A DNA stretch of 64,000 nucleotides, from contig NZ_JADBEE010000001.1 of NCBI RefSeq assembly GCF_014874065.1, positions 1,302,001-1,366,000 on the forward strand, given 5' to 3'. A program made the translations under genes and the position numbers. Position 1 is the first letter of the stretch. The number at the start of each line of letters is the position of its first letter. Of the stretch, positions 40,985 through 49,652 are shown in pieces. The DNA is from Nesterenkonia halotolerans (lineage in GTDB: Bacteria; Actinomycetota; Actinomycetes; Actinomycetales; Micrococcaceae). The notes under the pieces were generated by a model, which saw nothing but the letters and a program-made list of their open reading frames with translations, was not told the origin of the DNA and did not search any database.

Positions 40985-42529
40985 TCAGATCACCGCGCAC
41001 ACGGTCTTGGATTCGAGATAGTTCGACAACCCCAGGGCTCCGTTCTCGTAGCCCCATCCGGATTGTTTATGGCCGCCCTTGGGAAGCTCCGGGGAGAAGT
41101 AGGAGTGGCAGTTGATCCAAACAGTTCCCGCTTTGATCTCCGCGGCCATTCTGTGCGCATTTGAGAGACCCTCGGTCCATACGCTGGCCGCCAGCCCGTA
41201 GCGGGAGTCATTCGCCCATTCGATGACCTCGGCGGGGTCATCGAATGGCGTCACCACCGCCACAGGTCCGAAGATCTCCTCACGCATGAGCGGAGAGTCC
41301 TCGGCCACACCGCTGAGCACGGTGGGTTGAAAGAAGGTGCCCTCAGCTCCACCCTGCTTTCCTCCCGTGAGCACCGAGACACCGGCGGCACGGCCAGCTG
41401 CCACATAGGTATCCACTCGATCTGCCTGAGCTCTGCTCACCAGGGGACCCAGGCCCGCGGCGGGGTCCATCCCGTGTCCCAGGTTCAGCGACTCCGCATG
41501 TATCACCATCGACTCGAGCACCTGCTCGTAGACCAAGCGATGCGCGTAGATCCTCGAGCTGGCCACGCAGACCTGACCGCCGTTGTCGAAGATTCCCCGG
41601 GATACCCCGGCCGCGGCGCGCGCGACGTCGGCGTCATCCATGATGATGGCCGGTGACTTCCCGCCCAGCTCAAGGGTGAGCCGCTTCAGATTGCTGCGCG
41701 CATCACCCACGAGCTGTTTTCCGACCGCAGTGGATCCGGTGAAAGTGATCTTGTCCACGTCCGGATGGGTGGCCAATGCCGCTCCGACCTCCTGCCCGAA
41801 TCCAGTGAGGATATTCACGACACCAGCCGGCACCCCTGCCTCGAGAAGCAGCTCGCCCAGGAGCAGAGCGGTCAGGGGCGTGTTTTCGGCAGGCTTCAGC
41901 ACCACGGTGCAGCCTGCTGCCAGCGCAGGGGCCAGCTTCATGGCAGCCATCAGCAGCGGGCTGTTCCATGGGACGATGGCCGCCACGACCCCCACCGGTT
42001 CTCGCACGGTATAGGCAAAAATCTGCTTATCCGGACCCTGTCTCCGCAGGGACGTGGGGACCGTCGTCCCCTCGAGAGCTCTGGCAGCCCCTGAGTAGTA
42101 CCTGAATTGCGCGATTGCTCCTGGAATTTCGCCAAACTTAGCAGTGGCGAGCACCTTGCCCTGATCCAGAGATTCCAGCGCCGCGAACTCCTCCAGGTGG
42201 GATTCGAGCAGGTCCGCGATCCGCCAGAGCATCCGTGATCGGTCTTCCGGCGTGCTGGCAGCCCACGGACCAGACTTGAGCGCGGCCCGTGCGGCAGCCA
42301 CGGCCTCTTCTGCGTCCTGAGCGCTGGCCCTCGGCACCATGGCGAGTTGTCGACCAGTCGCCGGATCCACAGTGGGGAACTCGGCACCATCGGCGGCCGG
42401 GGTCCACCTGCCGTCGATCAGCAGACCCTTGGGCCCCCGGGCGAGAAAATCTGCGGCCGCCGTGGTACTCGGCTCGACCGGGTTGAGGGAGAGTCCCGCC
42501 AGCGTGTCTGGGATCGGCGTCATGGTCAC
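40985..42529 (-). CDS. NAD(P)-dependent aldehyde dehydrogenase
   Basis: A 514-residue ALDH and first gene of the six-gene operon. It has an NAD-binding ITFTGSTAVGKQLV motif, catalytic Glu in LTLELGGKSPAIIMDDADV and catalytic Cys in IFDNGGQVCVASSRIYAHR. The C-terminus has VTPFDDPAEVIEWANDSRYGLAASVWTEGLSNAHRMA. It resembles betaine-aldehyde and phenylacetaldehyde-type dehydrogenases. It may oxidise the aldehyde made by the ThDP decarboxylase or GMC enzyme. A leader of about 100 bases between it and the SBP terminator (42633-42659) should hold its promoter. Confidence 0.9.
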   Translation of the reverse strand: MTMTPIPDTLAGLSLNPVEPSTTAAADFLARGPKGLLIDGRWTPAADGAEFPTVDPATGRQLAMVPRASAQDAEEAVAAARAALKSGPWAASTPEDRSRMLWRIADLLESHLEEFAALESLDQGKVLATAKFGEIPGAIAQFRYYSGAARALEGTTVPTSLRRQGPDKQIFAYTVREPVGVVAAIVPWNSPLLMAAMKLAPALAAGCTVVLKPAENTPLTALLLGELLLEAGVPAGVVNILTGFGQEVGAALATHPDVDKITFTGSTAVGKQLVGDARSNLKRLTLELGGKSPAIIMDDADVARAAAGVSRGIFDNGGQVCVASSRIYAHRLVYEQVLESMVIHAESLNLGHGMDPAAGLGPLVSRAQADRVDTYVAAGRAAGVSVLTGGKQGGAEGTFFQPTVLSGVAEDSPLMREEIFGPVAVVTPFDDPAEVIEWANDSRYGLAASVWTEGLSNAHRMAAEIKAGTVWINCHSYFSPELPKGGHKQSGWGYENGALGLSNYLESKTVCAVI

Positions 42530-42632
42530 TTCCTGGGAGATCAGCGCCGCGGGAACTCCGCTCGGAGGCCGCTACCCTGTCTCAGGAACTGCGCAGAACC
42601 TGAATCGTCACCGTCAGACGGGCGGGTGGGGG

Positions 42633-42659
42633 CTTCCCCGGTCGGGTGACCGGGAAAAG
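42633..42659. terminator. Terminator-like hairpin between SBP and aldehyde dehydrogenase genes
   Basis: CTTCCCCGGTC (42633-42643), a GGGT loop, then GACCGGGAAAAG (42648-42659) form a near-perfect stem. It lies directly after the binding-protein stop on the minus strand. This separates the binding-protein transcript from the aldehyde dehydrogenase operon. Confidence 0.65.
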
Positions 42660-42679
42660 CTATTTCCTGTACCAGTCGA

Positions 42680-43750
42680 TCAGTACTCGATGAGGTCCGG
42701 GTTCTCTTCGTAGACCTCGTTGATGAGCGTCATGTCAAAGATGTCGTCCGGGAGCTCGTAACCCACCGCTCCGACAGCCTCAAGGGTGTCGTCTATGGCG
42801 TCATCGCTCATCGTGAGCAGGCCGTTCTCATCGGTCCAGTCGTTGGTCATGAGTTCCATCTGACGCTCGGCCGTAAGCTGCTGATGCTCCGGGTCCAGAC
42901 CTTGATCGGCGCCGTGATCCTCCACGGTCATTTCCACTCCGGCTTCCGGATCATTCAATGCCTCCTGCCAACCGCGAATGGTCGCTTCCAGGAAGGCCTT
43001 CAACTCATCGCGGTTCTCCTCGATGTTCTCCTCAGTGGTGACGATGGAGCCCGCGGCAAACGGCAGACCGTGATCGGCAAGCATCATATTCACAACCTCT
43101 GCGCCTTCAAGCTCGATCGCAGTTGCCTGATTTGTTGCGAATCCGATGGAGGCATCGAATTCACCGGTCAGCAGTCCTCCGGCGTCCCCCTGAATCGAGA
43201 CGACTTCGACATCTTCCTCGTCGATGTCATTGACCTCCAGGAAGGCATAGAAGGCCGGCTCATTGCCGGGAGCGACGCCGACGGTCATGCCCTCCAGATC
43301 GGCCGGCTCCTCGGCAGGGTTGTCTGCGAGGGAGAATATCGAGAAGGCGTTCTGCTGAAAGACCGACCCGATGATCTTGACCGGTGCGTCTTCGCCCTCG
43401 GCTTCGATCAAGGAGGCAGTGTCGATGGGGTTGGACATCGCGGCGAGGTTGTCGCCGGTGACGAGTTGAGTTGCAGCAGGGGTGGCCGAGGGACCGCCGG
43501 AGATCAGATTGACGGACTCGAAGCCGGCGTCTTCGTAGTAGCCGCTGTCTTCGGCGAAATACATGCCTGCGAACTCCCAGGTCTTGACCCAGGAGAGGGG
43601 GATCTCCAGCGCTCCATAGCTCGCTTGGCCCGCGGCTCCGTCTTCACTGTCCGCTGCGGCCTCATCGCCCGAACAGGATGTCAGCAGGAGCACGCCCAGG
43701 GCGGCCAGACCGGTGAGGCTGTATCGGTGGGAACGGGTGCGTGTATGCAT
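42680..43750 (-). CDS. Orphan NitT/TauT-type ABC substrate-binding lipoprotein
   Basis: A 356-residue lipoprotein from ATG 43750 (MHTRTRSHRYSLTGLAALGV), behind GAGGAG. The lipobox LLLTSC is near residue 26. The mature part has LSWVKTWEFAGMYFAEDSGYYEDAGFESVNLISGGPSATPAATQL, the NMT1/THI5 (COG0715) pattern. It is a clear paralogue of the binding protein at 50519-51595, sharing IEAEGEDAPVKIIGSVFQ and ENIEENRDELKAFLEATIRGWQ-like segments. No permease or ATPase lies beside it, so it probably shares the importer at 47992-50485. Its divergent promoter resembles the one at 54.5 kb. Confidence 0.88.
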   Translation of the reverse strand: MHTRTRSHRYSLTGLAALGVLLLTSCSGDEAAADSEDGAAGQASYGALEIPLSWVKTWEFAGMYFAEDSGYYEDAGFESVNLISGGPSATPAATQLVTGDNLAAMSNPIDTASLIEAEGEDAPVKIIGSVFQQNAFSIFSLADNPAEEPADLEGMTVGVAPGNEPAFYAFLEVNDIDEEDVEVVSIQGDAGGLLTGEFDASIGFATNQATAIELEGAEVVNMMLADHGLPFAAGSIVTTEENIEENRDELKAFLEATIRGWQEALNDPEAGVEMTVEDHGADQGLDPEHQQLTAERQMELMTNDWTDENGLLTMSDDAIDDTLEAVGAVGYELPDDIFDMTLINEVYEENPDLIEY

Positions 43751-43797
43751 TGGGCTACTCCTCATCAGTGATCCCCCATGTGGGAATACCCACACTC

Positions 43798-43925
43798 TAT
43801 GAAACGAATATTTCACCCACTTCGCTCTCCTGTTACACGCGGGTAAAAGGCGCGACGGGGCGAAGACGTAATATCTGGGTAACAGTGCTCTGCGTAGAGT
43901 TTGGACCCCAAGAAACACTCGTTTC
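43798..43925. promoter_or_regulatory. Shared divergent control region with GAAAC palindromes and GTTAC repeats
   Basis: Located between the orphan binding-protein gene (minus) and the deaminase gene (plus). GAAACGAATATTTC (43801-43814) is an imperfect palindrome, and GAAACACTCGTTTC (43912-43925) a perfect one. GTTAC-N6-GTAAA lies at 43832-43847 and GTAAT-N6-GTAAC at 43868-43883. The first palindrome, preceded by TAT, sits exactly 31 bases before GTTAC, as at 54.5 kb. The palindromes resemble IclR-family operators. The GTTAC/GTAAC repeats with six-base spacing resemble actinobacterial GlnR boxes; both assignments are inferred. Confidence 0.6.
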
Positions 43926-43956
43926 TACCTCACTGGCACTGAAAAGAGGTCTTCTC

Positions 43957-45018
43957 GTGACCGCTCTGCGCACCTACCTGCAGCTTCTTCCGAAGGCAGA
44001 GCTGCACTGCCATTTCGTCTCGACGATGCGCCCAGAGACGCTCCTGGAGCTTTGCCAGGCCCATGGGGTGCCACTGAGGACTCTCGATCTCGATCAGCTC
44101 TTCGACTATTCGGGCCTTGCCGATTTCCTCGATGTCTTCAACGCTGCTCACCTTGCTCTGACCACTCCTGAGGAGATTTCGCGGATTGCCTATGAAGGAG
44201 CCCAAGACGCGGTGTCCAAGGCAAATCTGCGCTACCGCGAGTACTTCGTGAATCCCGACAACTTTGTACGGGGTGCATTTGGTCGCCCAGGACCGGCGAT
44301 GGACTATCCCACTGTCATTGATGCCATGATCAGCGGCCTGAGCGCCGCCGAACGTGATTTCGGTGTCGGGTTCGGAATCGTCATCGGGATCAACCGCTCG
44401 CTCCCTGCTCATGCCGCCGTGGACCTGGTGCGCACAGTCGTGGAACATCCCAGGAAGGAGGTGCTGGGAATCGGACAGGATGATCTGACGCCGGAGAAGT
44501 CTGAGGATCCGCTGCGTTTCGCCGAAGCGTACCGACTTGCACGCGAGTCGGGGCTTCGTTGCACCGCTCATGTGGGAGAGACCATGGAAGCCTCACCAAG
44601 TGATGTGGTCACCGCCGCCATCGAGCTTCGGCTTGATCGGATCGATCATGGTTATCGAGTGATCGATGACCCCGAGTCGCTGGCTGCAATCAAGGCCACT
44701 GGGCTGAGCTTCACCTGCACGCCCCATTCCACTGTGATGCTCTCGGGCTGGGAGCTCACTCCCGAGCACAGGATCGCTCGCATGATTCGCGCTGGTCTGC
44801 CGGTCACGCTGGCCACTGACGACGCGGTGTTCTTCAAGACGGATCTGGCCCGTGAATACGTGGAGGCATTACCCGCCATGGGCATCACCGAGCAGGAGGC
44901 GACTGAGATCGCCCGGCGAGGCTTTGAAGTGTCATGGTGTCCAGAGCAGCAGAGAAATCGTCTACTCGCGGATTTCGACGGCGCAGCTCTGGCCCTGCGA
45001 CATGCACTGCTCTCCTGA
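43957..45018 (+). CDS. Adenosine/adenine deaminase-family amidohydrolase, atypical active site
   Basis: A 353-residue member of the ADA family from GTG 43957 behind AAGAGGT. The metal-binding His pair is in KAELHCHF. CTAHVGETME holds the third His and catalytic Glu, and RIDHGYRV holds the catalytic His. ATDDAVFFKTDL carries the metal Asp pair. Where adenosine deaminases have HLDG and adenine deaminases HIEG after the first His pair, this has FVST, losing the acidic ribose-contact residue. It probably deaminates an adenine-like compound other than plain adenosine. It is divergent from the orphan binding protein, sharing its control region. Confidence 0.82.
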   Translation: MTALRTYLQLLPKAELHCHFVSTMRPETLLELCQAHGVPLRTLDLDQLFDYSGLADFLDVFNAAHLALTTPEEISRIAYEGAQDAVSKANLRYREYFVNPDNFVRGAFGRPGPAMDYPTVIDAMISGLSAAERDFGVGFGIVIGINRSLPAHAAVDLVRTVVEHPRKEVLGIGQDDLTPEKSEDPLRFAEAYRLARESGLRCTAHVGETMEASPSDVVTAAIELRLDRIDHGYRVIDDPESLAAIKATGLSFTCTPHSTVMLSGWELTPEHRIARMIRAGLPVTLATDDAVFFKTDLAREYVEALPAMGITEQEATEIARRGFEVSWCPEQQRNRLLADFDGAALALRHALLS

Positions 45019-45031
45019 GGGGAAGGTCAGG

Positions 45032-46165
45032 TCAGAGTTCTGCGCTCAGCATCCATCCGCCGACGAGTTCGCTGGCGAAGGGCGCTGAGTAGGCCATGAT
45101 CGCGCCTGCCTGGGCGTCCCGGAAGATGCGCTGCACGGGTGAACGCATGAGATACCCCGTACCCCCGCAGACCTTGACCGCGAGCGCGGCCGCATCCTTT
45201 GCCACGTCGTTCGCGAGGAGCTTCGACTCAGTCGCGGCCGCGGTTCCCTGAGCTGATCCGGCGTCAGCAAGCCACATCGTCCGTTCGGCCATCAATCGCG
45301 CCGCCTCTACGCGCGCCCAGATGAGGCCCGTCTCGGAGCGGACCCAGCCGGCATCGGCGAGCACTGCTCCTTCCGGAGAGCGGCGGGAGACTGCATGAGC
45401 CTCAAGGGCGTCGAGCGCCGACTCGGCGATTCCCACGGAGATGAAGGCGAAGGCCGCTGTGATGAGGTTCGTGTAGCTGGACAACGGCGGACCACAGCGT
45501 CGACTCTCGAGCAGCTTCGTGTTGGTGAACACGATGCTCCGACTGCGGGTGGCTCGCATTCCCGCGGTTTCGTCGATCGGTGGAAAGCTCAGCGTCTGAT
45601 CAACTGTCACGCCGAAGAAGGCAGGTTCGCCCTCGACCCGAGCCCCGAGGAGGAGATGGTCTGCAACTTCGGATCCCGATACGAACATCTTGCGCCCGGA
45701 GAAGGACCACCCGGTCTCCATGGGCTCGGCGTCCTGCTGTGAGTTCAGGAAGTAGTTGCCTCCTGCCGGTTCCGAGAGTGCGTTGGCAAAGCGGTCACCG
45801 TTGATGAGCCGCGCGGCGAAGTGCGCCGCCACGTCCGGCTCGGACTGCGTGATCAGGGCATGAACAGCTCCGATGTGCATCAGCCACAAGGTGGCGACCG
45901 CAGGGTGTGAACGGGCGAGCGTCCGCACAACCTGACCCAGGGTGGCGTAGGAGAGCGCCTCTCCTCCACACTTGGACGGAAGCATGGCCCGATCAAGCCC
46001 TGAGCGGGAGAGTGCCTCGAGGTGTTCACGCGGCAGCCGTGCCTCTGCGTCGTCGGTCTCGGCGGTCGAACCGAAGGTCTGCGCGAGCTCCTCTATCGTC
46101 TGGATCCAATGTTCTTCGGCCGGGGGCACCCCGGCCGGTGAAGCTCGCCTAAACATCGTCATCAT
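45032..46165 (-). CDS. Acyl-CoA dehydrogenase-like flavoprotein
   Basis: A 377-residue protein with the acyl-CoA dehydrogenase fold. The N-terminal helical domain is followed by FANALSEPAGGNYFLNSQQ and GWSFSGRKMFVSGSEVADHLLLG in the beta domain. The C-terminal helical domain has ESKLLANDVAKDAAALAVKVCGGTGYLMRSPVQRIFRDAQAGAIMAYSAPFASELVG. The GG(T)GY and RDAQAG motifs are preserved. The usual catalytic Glu is not evident, and the pattern resembles DszC/SfnB-type flavin monooxygenases as much as true dehydrogenases. It is the last gene of the purine-import operon, 13 bases from the convergent deaminase. Confidence 0.75.
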   Translation of the reverse strand: MMTMFRRASPAGVPPAEEHWIQTIEELAQTFGSTAETDDAEARLPREHLEALSRSGLDRAMLPSKCGGEALSYATLGQVVRTLARSHPAVATLWLMHIGAVHALITQSEPDVAAHFAARLINGDRFANALSEPAGGNYFLNSQQDAEPMETGWSFSGRKMFVSGSEVADHLLLGARVEGEPAFFGVTVDQTLSFPPIDETAGMRATRSRSIVFTNTKLLESRRCGPPLSSYTNLITAAFAFISVGIAESALDALEAHAVSRRSPEGAVLADAGWVRSETGLIWARVEAARLMAERTMWLADAGSAQGTAAATESKLLANDVAKDAAALAVKVCGGTGYLMRSPVQRIFRDAQAGAIMAYSAPFASELVGGWMLSAEL

Positions 46166-46197
46166 CCTTCAAAGATGCACTTCTGGGTCAGGAGTGG

Positions 46198-47991
46198 TCA
46201 GTCGTGGCCGCAGGACTCACTGAGTCCGGGAAGCAGGACGTCGATGAATTCCTGTGCGGGGGTGTCGATCAAACCCCATTCCGTGATGCCGTAGTCGGGC
46301 ACCACATAGAGGCCGACGAAAGACAGGATGATGAACGGGGAAGCCATTGGGCAGCCGAGTGCCGCAGCTGCCTGGTGTGCCCGCTCTAGCCTCGAGGCGG
46401 TCTCCTCGAAGCTGACCGCGCTCATCATGCCGCCTACAGGTAGCGGCACAGTGGCGGTGACCTCCCCGTGGGCCACCGTGGCGTAACCGCCACCCATAGC
46501 GCGCAGGGCTTCGACGGCGAGCAGCATGGATTCATCGTCGACGCCCACCACCGCGATGTTCATGTTGGGGCAGTTCATGCTGATCGCGAGGGCCCCGTGG
46601 GTCAGCCCGAATCCACGGACGAAGCCGATACCGGTGTCTGCTGTGCCATGGTGACGGTCCACCACTGCAATCTTGAGCACATCCTGATCAGGATCAGCCT
46701 GGACGTGTCCTTGCTGAACCGGCAGCTCTGCAGTGAAGGCCTGTTTGAAATAGCCGTTGTACATCTCCATGGCGCGCACCCGCACCTGCCCGCGCCGGGT
46801 GCGTGCGCCGAGCACGAACATCTCAGGATCGAGGCTCTCGGGAAGCCGAATCGTGTCTGCAGTCCAGGCTGGCAGCTCGTCGGAGTTCTCGAAGAGGGCA
46901 GAGCCGTCGCGCGCCACCACCGCTCCACCGGCGAGCACCACGGACGGCAGCGCCTCACGGAGGTCAGGAATGATCTGCAGATCTGCGAGACGCGACGGCG
47001 CCACGACACCGAGTATCTGGTCCAGACGGTAGTAGTGCGCCGGGTGCATCGTCGCCATGCGGTACGCCATGAGGGGATCAATTCCGGCGTCCATGGCCTG
47101 CCGCAGATGGTGATCGATATGGCCCTCTCGGGAAAGGTCCAGCACGTGCTTGTCGTCGGCGCAGAAGCACAGGTTCTCCAGTGCCGGCTCCAAGCCTTCG
47201 AGGTCGGCGAAGATCTTTGTGGTGTTATCGGCCAGCGATGATGCCATCACCGTGATCATGGCACCAAGCCGCGTCCTCTCGAGCACTTCCGCCAACGTGG
47301 AGGAGTTGTGGTCATCACTGACCCCGGCAGCCAGGTAACCCCAGAGTGACTCGTGCGTCTGCGCGGCGGTATGTCCGGTGATACGCCTTCCAGCGGCGAG
47401 AGCGGCACGAAACCGGGCCGTGGATACTTCGCCGTAGTCGAAAGGGTTGCCCTCGCCAAGGGTAAGTGTCGAGTCCTGGTGAAGACGGCCGTGCACCTCC
47501 TCTTCGGGGATCACCGCTCCTCCGCGTTCGAGCAGGTGAGAGGCAGGCGTCGTGGGTGATACCTGTTGAAAGATCCGAAGCGGCGTGTCGGTGTGCAGCA
47601 GAAAGTCCATTCCTGCGGTTCCCCAGACGTTCGCCGCTCCGTTGGGGTCGGTCAGCACCGTCCCCGTTCCCCTGGCAAGGCTCAGACGAGCCAGTTCACC
47701 AGGAGTCAGGTTCGTGTATTCGATGTGCAGGTGTGCGTCGATGTAGGTGGGCACCACATGCTGACCGTGCGCCGAGAGCTCCTGGCCGGCCGTCGAGAAG
47801 TGGTCCCAGGGCGTGAGCGCGGCGATATGGCGACCCGCGATGACGACGTCGCACTGCAGCCATTCTTTGGTGCCCGGTGAAAGCACCAGGCCTCCGCGGA
47901 TGATCACGTCTGGGGTCCGTCTCCCCGCGGCCACCTCCCGCAGGATCGCCAGCTCCTCCGAACTCGGATAAAGGGAGTCCTTCTCACTCAT
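46198..47991 (-). CDS. ade: Adenine deaminase (amidohydrolase superfamily)
   Basis: A 597-residue, Ade-type enzyme converting adenine to hypoxanthine and ammonia. It has YIDAHLHIEYTNLTPGELARLSLARGTGTVLTDPNGAANVWG, TGHTAAQTHESLWGYLAAGVSDDHNSSTLAEVLERTRLGA and CADDKHVLDLSREGHIDHHL. AYRMATMHPAHYYRLDQILGVVAPSRLADLQIIPDL follows in the C-terminal half. These match the family throughout, except that the usual DPHE is DPNG here. The ATG follows the permease stop with no gap (TAGATG), so translation is coupled to the importer. Confidence 0.85.
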   Translation of the reverse strand: MSEKDSLYPSSEELAILREVAAGRRTPDVIIRGGLVLSPGTKEWLQCDVVIAGRHIAALTPWDHFSTAGQELSAHGQHVVPTYIDAHLHIEYTNLTPGELARLSLARGTGTVLTDPNGAANVWGTAGMDFLLHTDTPLRIFQQVSPTTPASHLLERGGAVIPEEEVHGRLHQDSTLTLGEGNPFDYGEVSTARFRAALAAGRRITGHTAAQTHESLWGYLAAGVSDDHNSSTLAEVLERTRLGAMITVMASSLADNTTKIFADLEGLEPALENLCFCADDKHVLDLSREGHIDHHLRQAMDAGIDPLMAYRMATMHPAHYYRLDQILGVVAPSRLADLQIIPDLREALPSVVLAGGAVVARDGSALFENSDELPAWTADTIRLPESLDPEMFVLGARTRRGQVRVRAMEMYNGYFKQAFTAELPVQQGHVQADPDQDVLKIAVVDRHHGTADTGIGFVRGFGLTHGALAISMNCPNMNIAVVGVDDESMLLAVEALRAMGGGYATVAHGEVTATVPLPVGGMMSAVSFEETASRLERAHQAAAALGCPMASPFIILSFVGLYVVPDYGITEWGLIDTPAQEFIDVLLPGLSESCGHD

Positions 47992-48786
47992 CTACGCGTC
48001 CAGTCCCATCCCGGTCCGGCGAGCCACCACGCGTTCCACAACACCAATGACCGAATACAGCAGCAGCGAGGCGAGAGTCACAACCAGCACCGAGGCCCAT
48101 AGCCTGTCGTACTCGGTGTTCGCGATGGCTTGGAAGATGCCATACCCGATGCCGTCCCCGGTCGCCAGCCATTCCGCCAGCAGAGCTCCCGTGAGCGCGC
48201 CGGGGATGGAGACGCGGGTGGCGGTGAAGAAGGACGGAACGGAAGCTGGCATCGCCACTTTGCGCAGCACGGTGGCCGGTCCTCCGCCATACACCTGGAC
48301 GACTTCGGACATCGCCGGAGAGGTCGAACGCAGCCCCTCGACAATGGTGACCAGTGCCGGGAAGATGACAACGATCGTGCCCATTGCCGCCACGGACAGC
48401 CAGTCGCGGCCGAAGATGAGGACAATGATTGGAGCCATAGCAACCAGCGGCACTGAACGGCAGATCATCGCGAGCGGCATCATGGCGGCCTCGAAACCCT
48501 TGAAGAGCTGGAACAACATTGCCACCACGAGGGCCACCAAGAGCCCGGCGGTGAAGCCGATGAGCGTATCCGCCATGGTGACCTGGAAGTCTGACCAGAC
48601 CAGTGCGAGGTTCTCGGCAGCGGTTTCTTCTACGAAGAGGTACTCGTAGACGTCCAACGGACCCTTGCCGATGATGCCCGAGACGTCGAAGAATGCAAGC
48701 AAGCCCACCCACGCGATGAGTATCAGCCCCAGCGAGAGCACGAGACTTGCCACTGGCCTGACTGTCATGAGGATCTTCTGCATCAT
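47992..48786 (-). CDS. NitT/TauT-type ABC importer, permease
   Basis: A 264-residue inner-membrane permease from ATG 48786, overlapping the preceding permease stop by four bases. About six helices are present, from LVLSLGLILIAWVGLLAFF to TLASLLLYSVIGVVERVVA. The EAA-like cytoplasmic loop is in AMSEVVQVYGGGPATVLRKVAMPASVPSFFTATRVSIPGALTGALLAEWL. The family (SsuC/TauC/NrtB) imports small anions and heterocycles. Its partners are the other permease, the ATPase and the binding protein upstream. Confidence 0.9.
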   Translation of the reverse strand: MMQKILMTVRPVASLVLSLGLILIAWVGLLAFFDVSGIIGKGPLDVYEYLFVEETAAENLALVWSDFQVTMADTLIGFTAGLLVALVVAMLFQLFKGFEAAMMPLAMICRSVPLVAMAPIIVLIFGRDWLSVAAMGTIVVIFPALVTIVEGLRSTSPAMSEVVQVYGGGPATVLRKVAMPASVPSFFTATRVSIPGALTGALLAEWLATGDGIGYGIFQAIANTEYDRLWASVLVVTLASLLLYSVIGVVERVVARRTGMGLDA

Positions 48787-49652
48787 GACCCCTTTCCTGC
48801 CCATGGAGCCACGAAGCGACCTGCGAGAGCGATGACGGCGTAGGCGGCACCCGCCACTAGCACCGCGACTAGGGCGAGCGCCCAGAGTCGTTCGACGTTG
48901 AGCGTCTCTTGCGCGCTGACCATCGCTGGCCCGAGGCCACTGTCGACGCCGCCGACGAACTCACCGAGGATGGCGCCCAAGACGGCTGCCGGGGCGGCGA
49001 TCTTCAGCGCGGTGAAGATATAAGGCACTGCCGTGATCAGCTGAACCTTGAGCAGTTGGTGAAAGCGATTGCCCCCTGCGACGGCGATGACGTCGAGGCC
49101 CGAGGGGTCGGCTGCCTTCAGCCCCTGGATGGTCGTCACCACGGTCACGAAGAACACGGACAGGCCCGCGAGCACTGCAGCCGTCATCGAGGGCTCCCCA
49201 CTCAGCGGTGGTCCAGCAACAGCGAAGATCACCGGGCCGATGGCGATCAGGGGGAGGCAATAGGTGATGACCGCCATCTGTGTGGCGAGACGCTCGAGCC
49301 AGGGTGCGAGCAGGACGAGGCTCGCCGTTGCTACTGCCAGAGCATTGCCGACGGCGAAGCCGATTCCGGCCTCGGCCAGAGTCACTGAGGCATTGCGCCA
49401 GTAGAAGGAGAATCCATCGGTCGCGAGCTGCTGAAGCACCTCGGGCGGAGTGGGGACCGCTGAGACGTTCCCGCCTGCGCCGCGTCCAACGAGGTTCAGA
49501 GCGCCGACGACCCACCAGACCGCCAGAACGACGAGCAGTCCCATGGCACCGGGAGCCCACCGTGGGAGTGTGAAGGTGGACCGCCGACCAGTCTCTGAAC
49601 TGACTCCTGAAGCAGCTCTTCGCCCGGGCACCACCACTGAACCGAGACTCAT
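48783..49652 (-). CDS. NitT/TauT-type ABC importer, permease
   Basis: A 289-residue permease, also of the SsuC/TauC class. The first helix is [19 protein letters not shown]. The EAA-like loop is [59 protein letters not shown]. Having two permease genes implies a heterodimeric channel. The ATG ([12 protein letters not shown]) overlaps the ATPase stop by four bases. Homologues next to pyrimidine and purine enzymes transport thiamine precursors or nucleobase-like compounds. Confidence 0.9.
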   Translation of the reverse strand: MSLGSVVVPGRRAASGVSSETGRRSTFTLPRWAPGAMGLLVVLAVWWVVGALNLVGRGAGGNVSAVPTPPEVLQQLATDGFSFYWRNASVTLAEAGIGFAVGNALAVATASLVLLAPWLERLATQMAVITYCLPLIAIGPVIFAVAGPPLSGEPSMTAAVLAGLSVFFVTVVTTIQGLKAADPSGLDVIAVAGGNRFHQLLKVQLITAVPYIFTALKIAAPAAVLGAILGEFVGGVDSGLGPAMVSAQETLNVERLWALALVAVLVAGAAYAVIALAGRFVAPWAGKGS

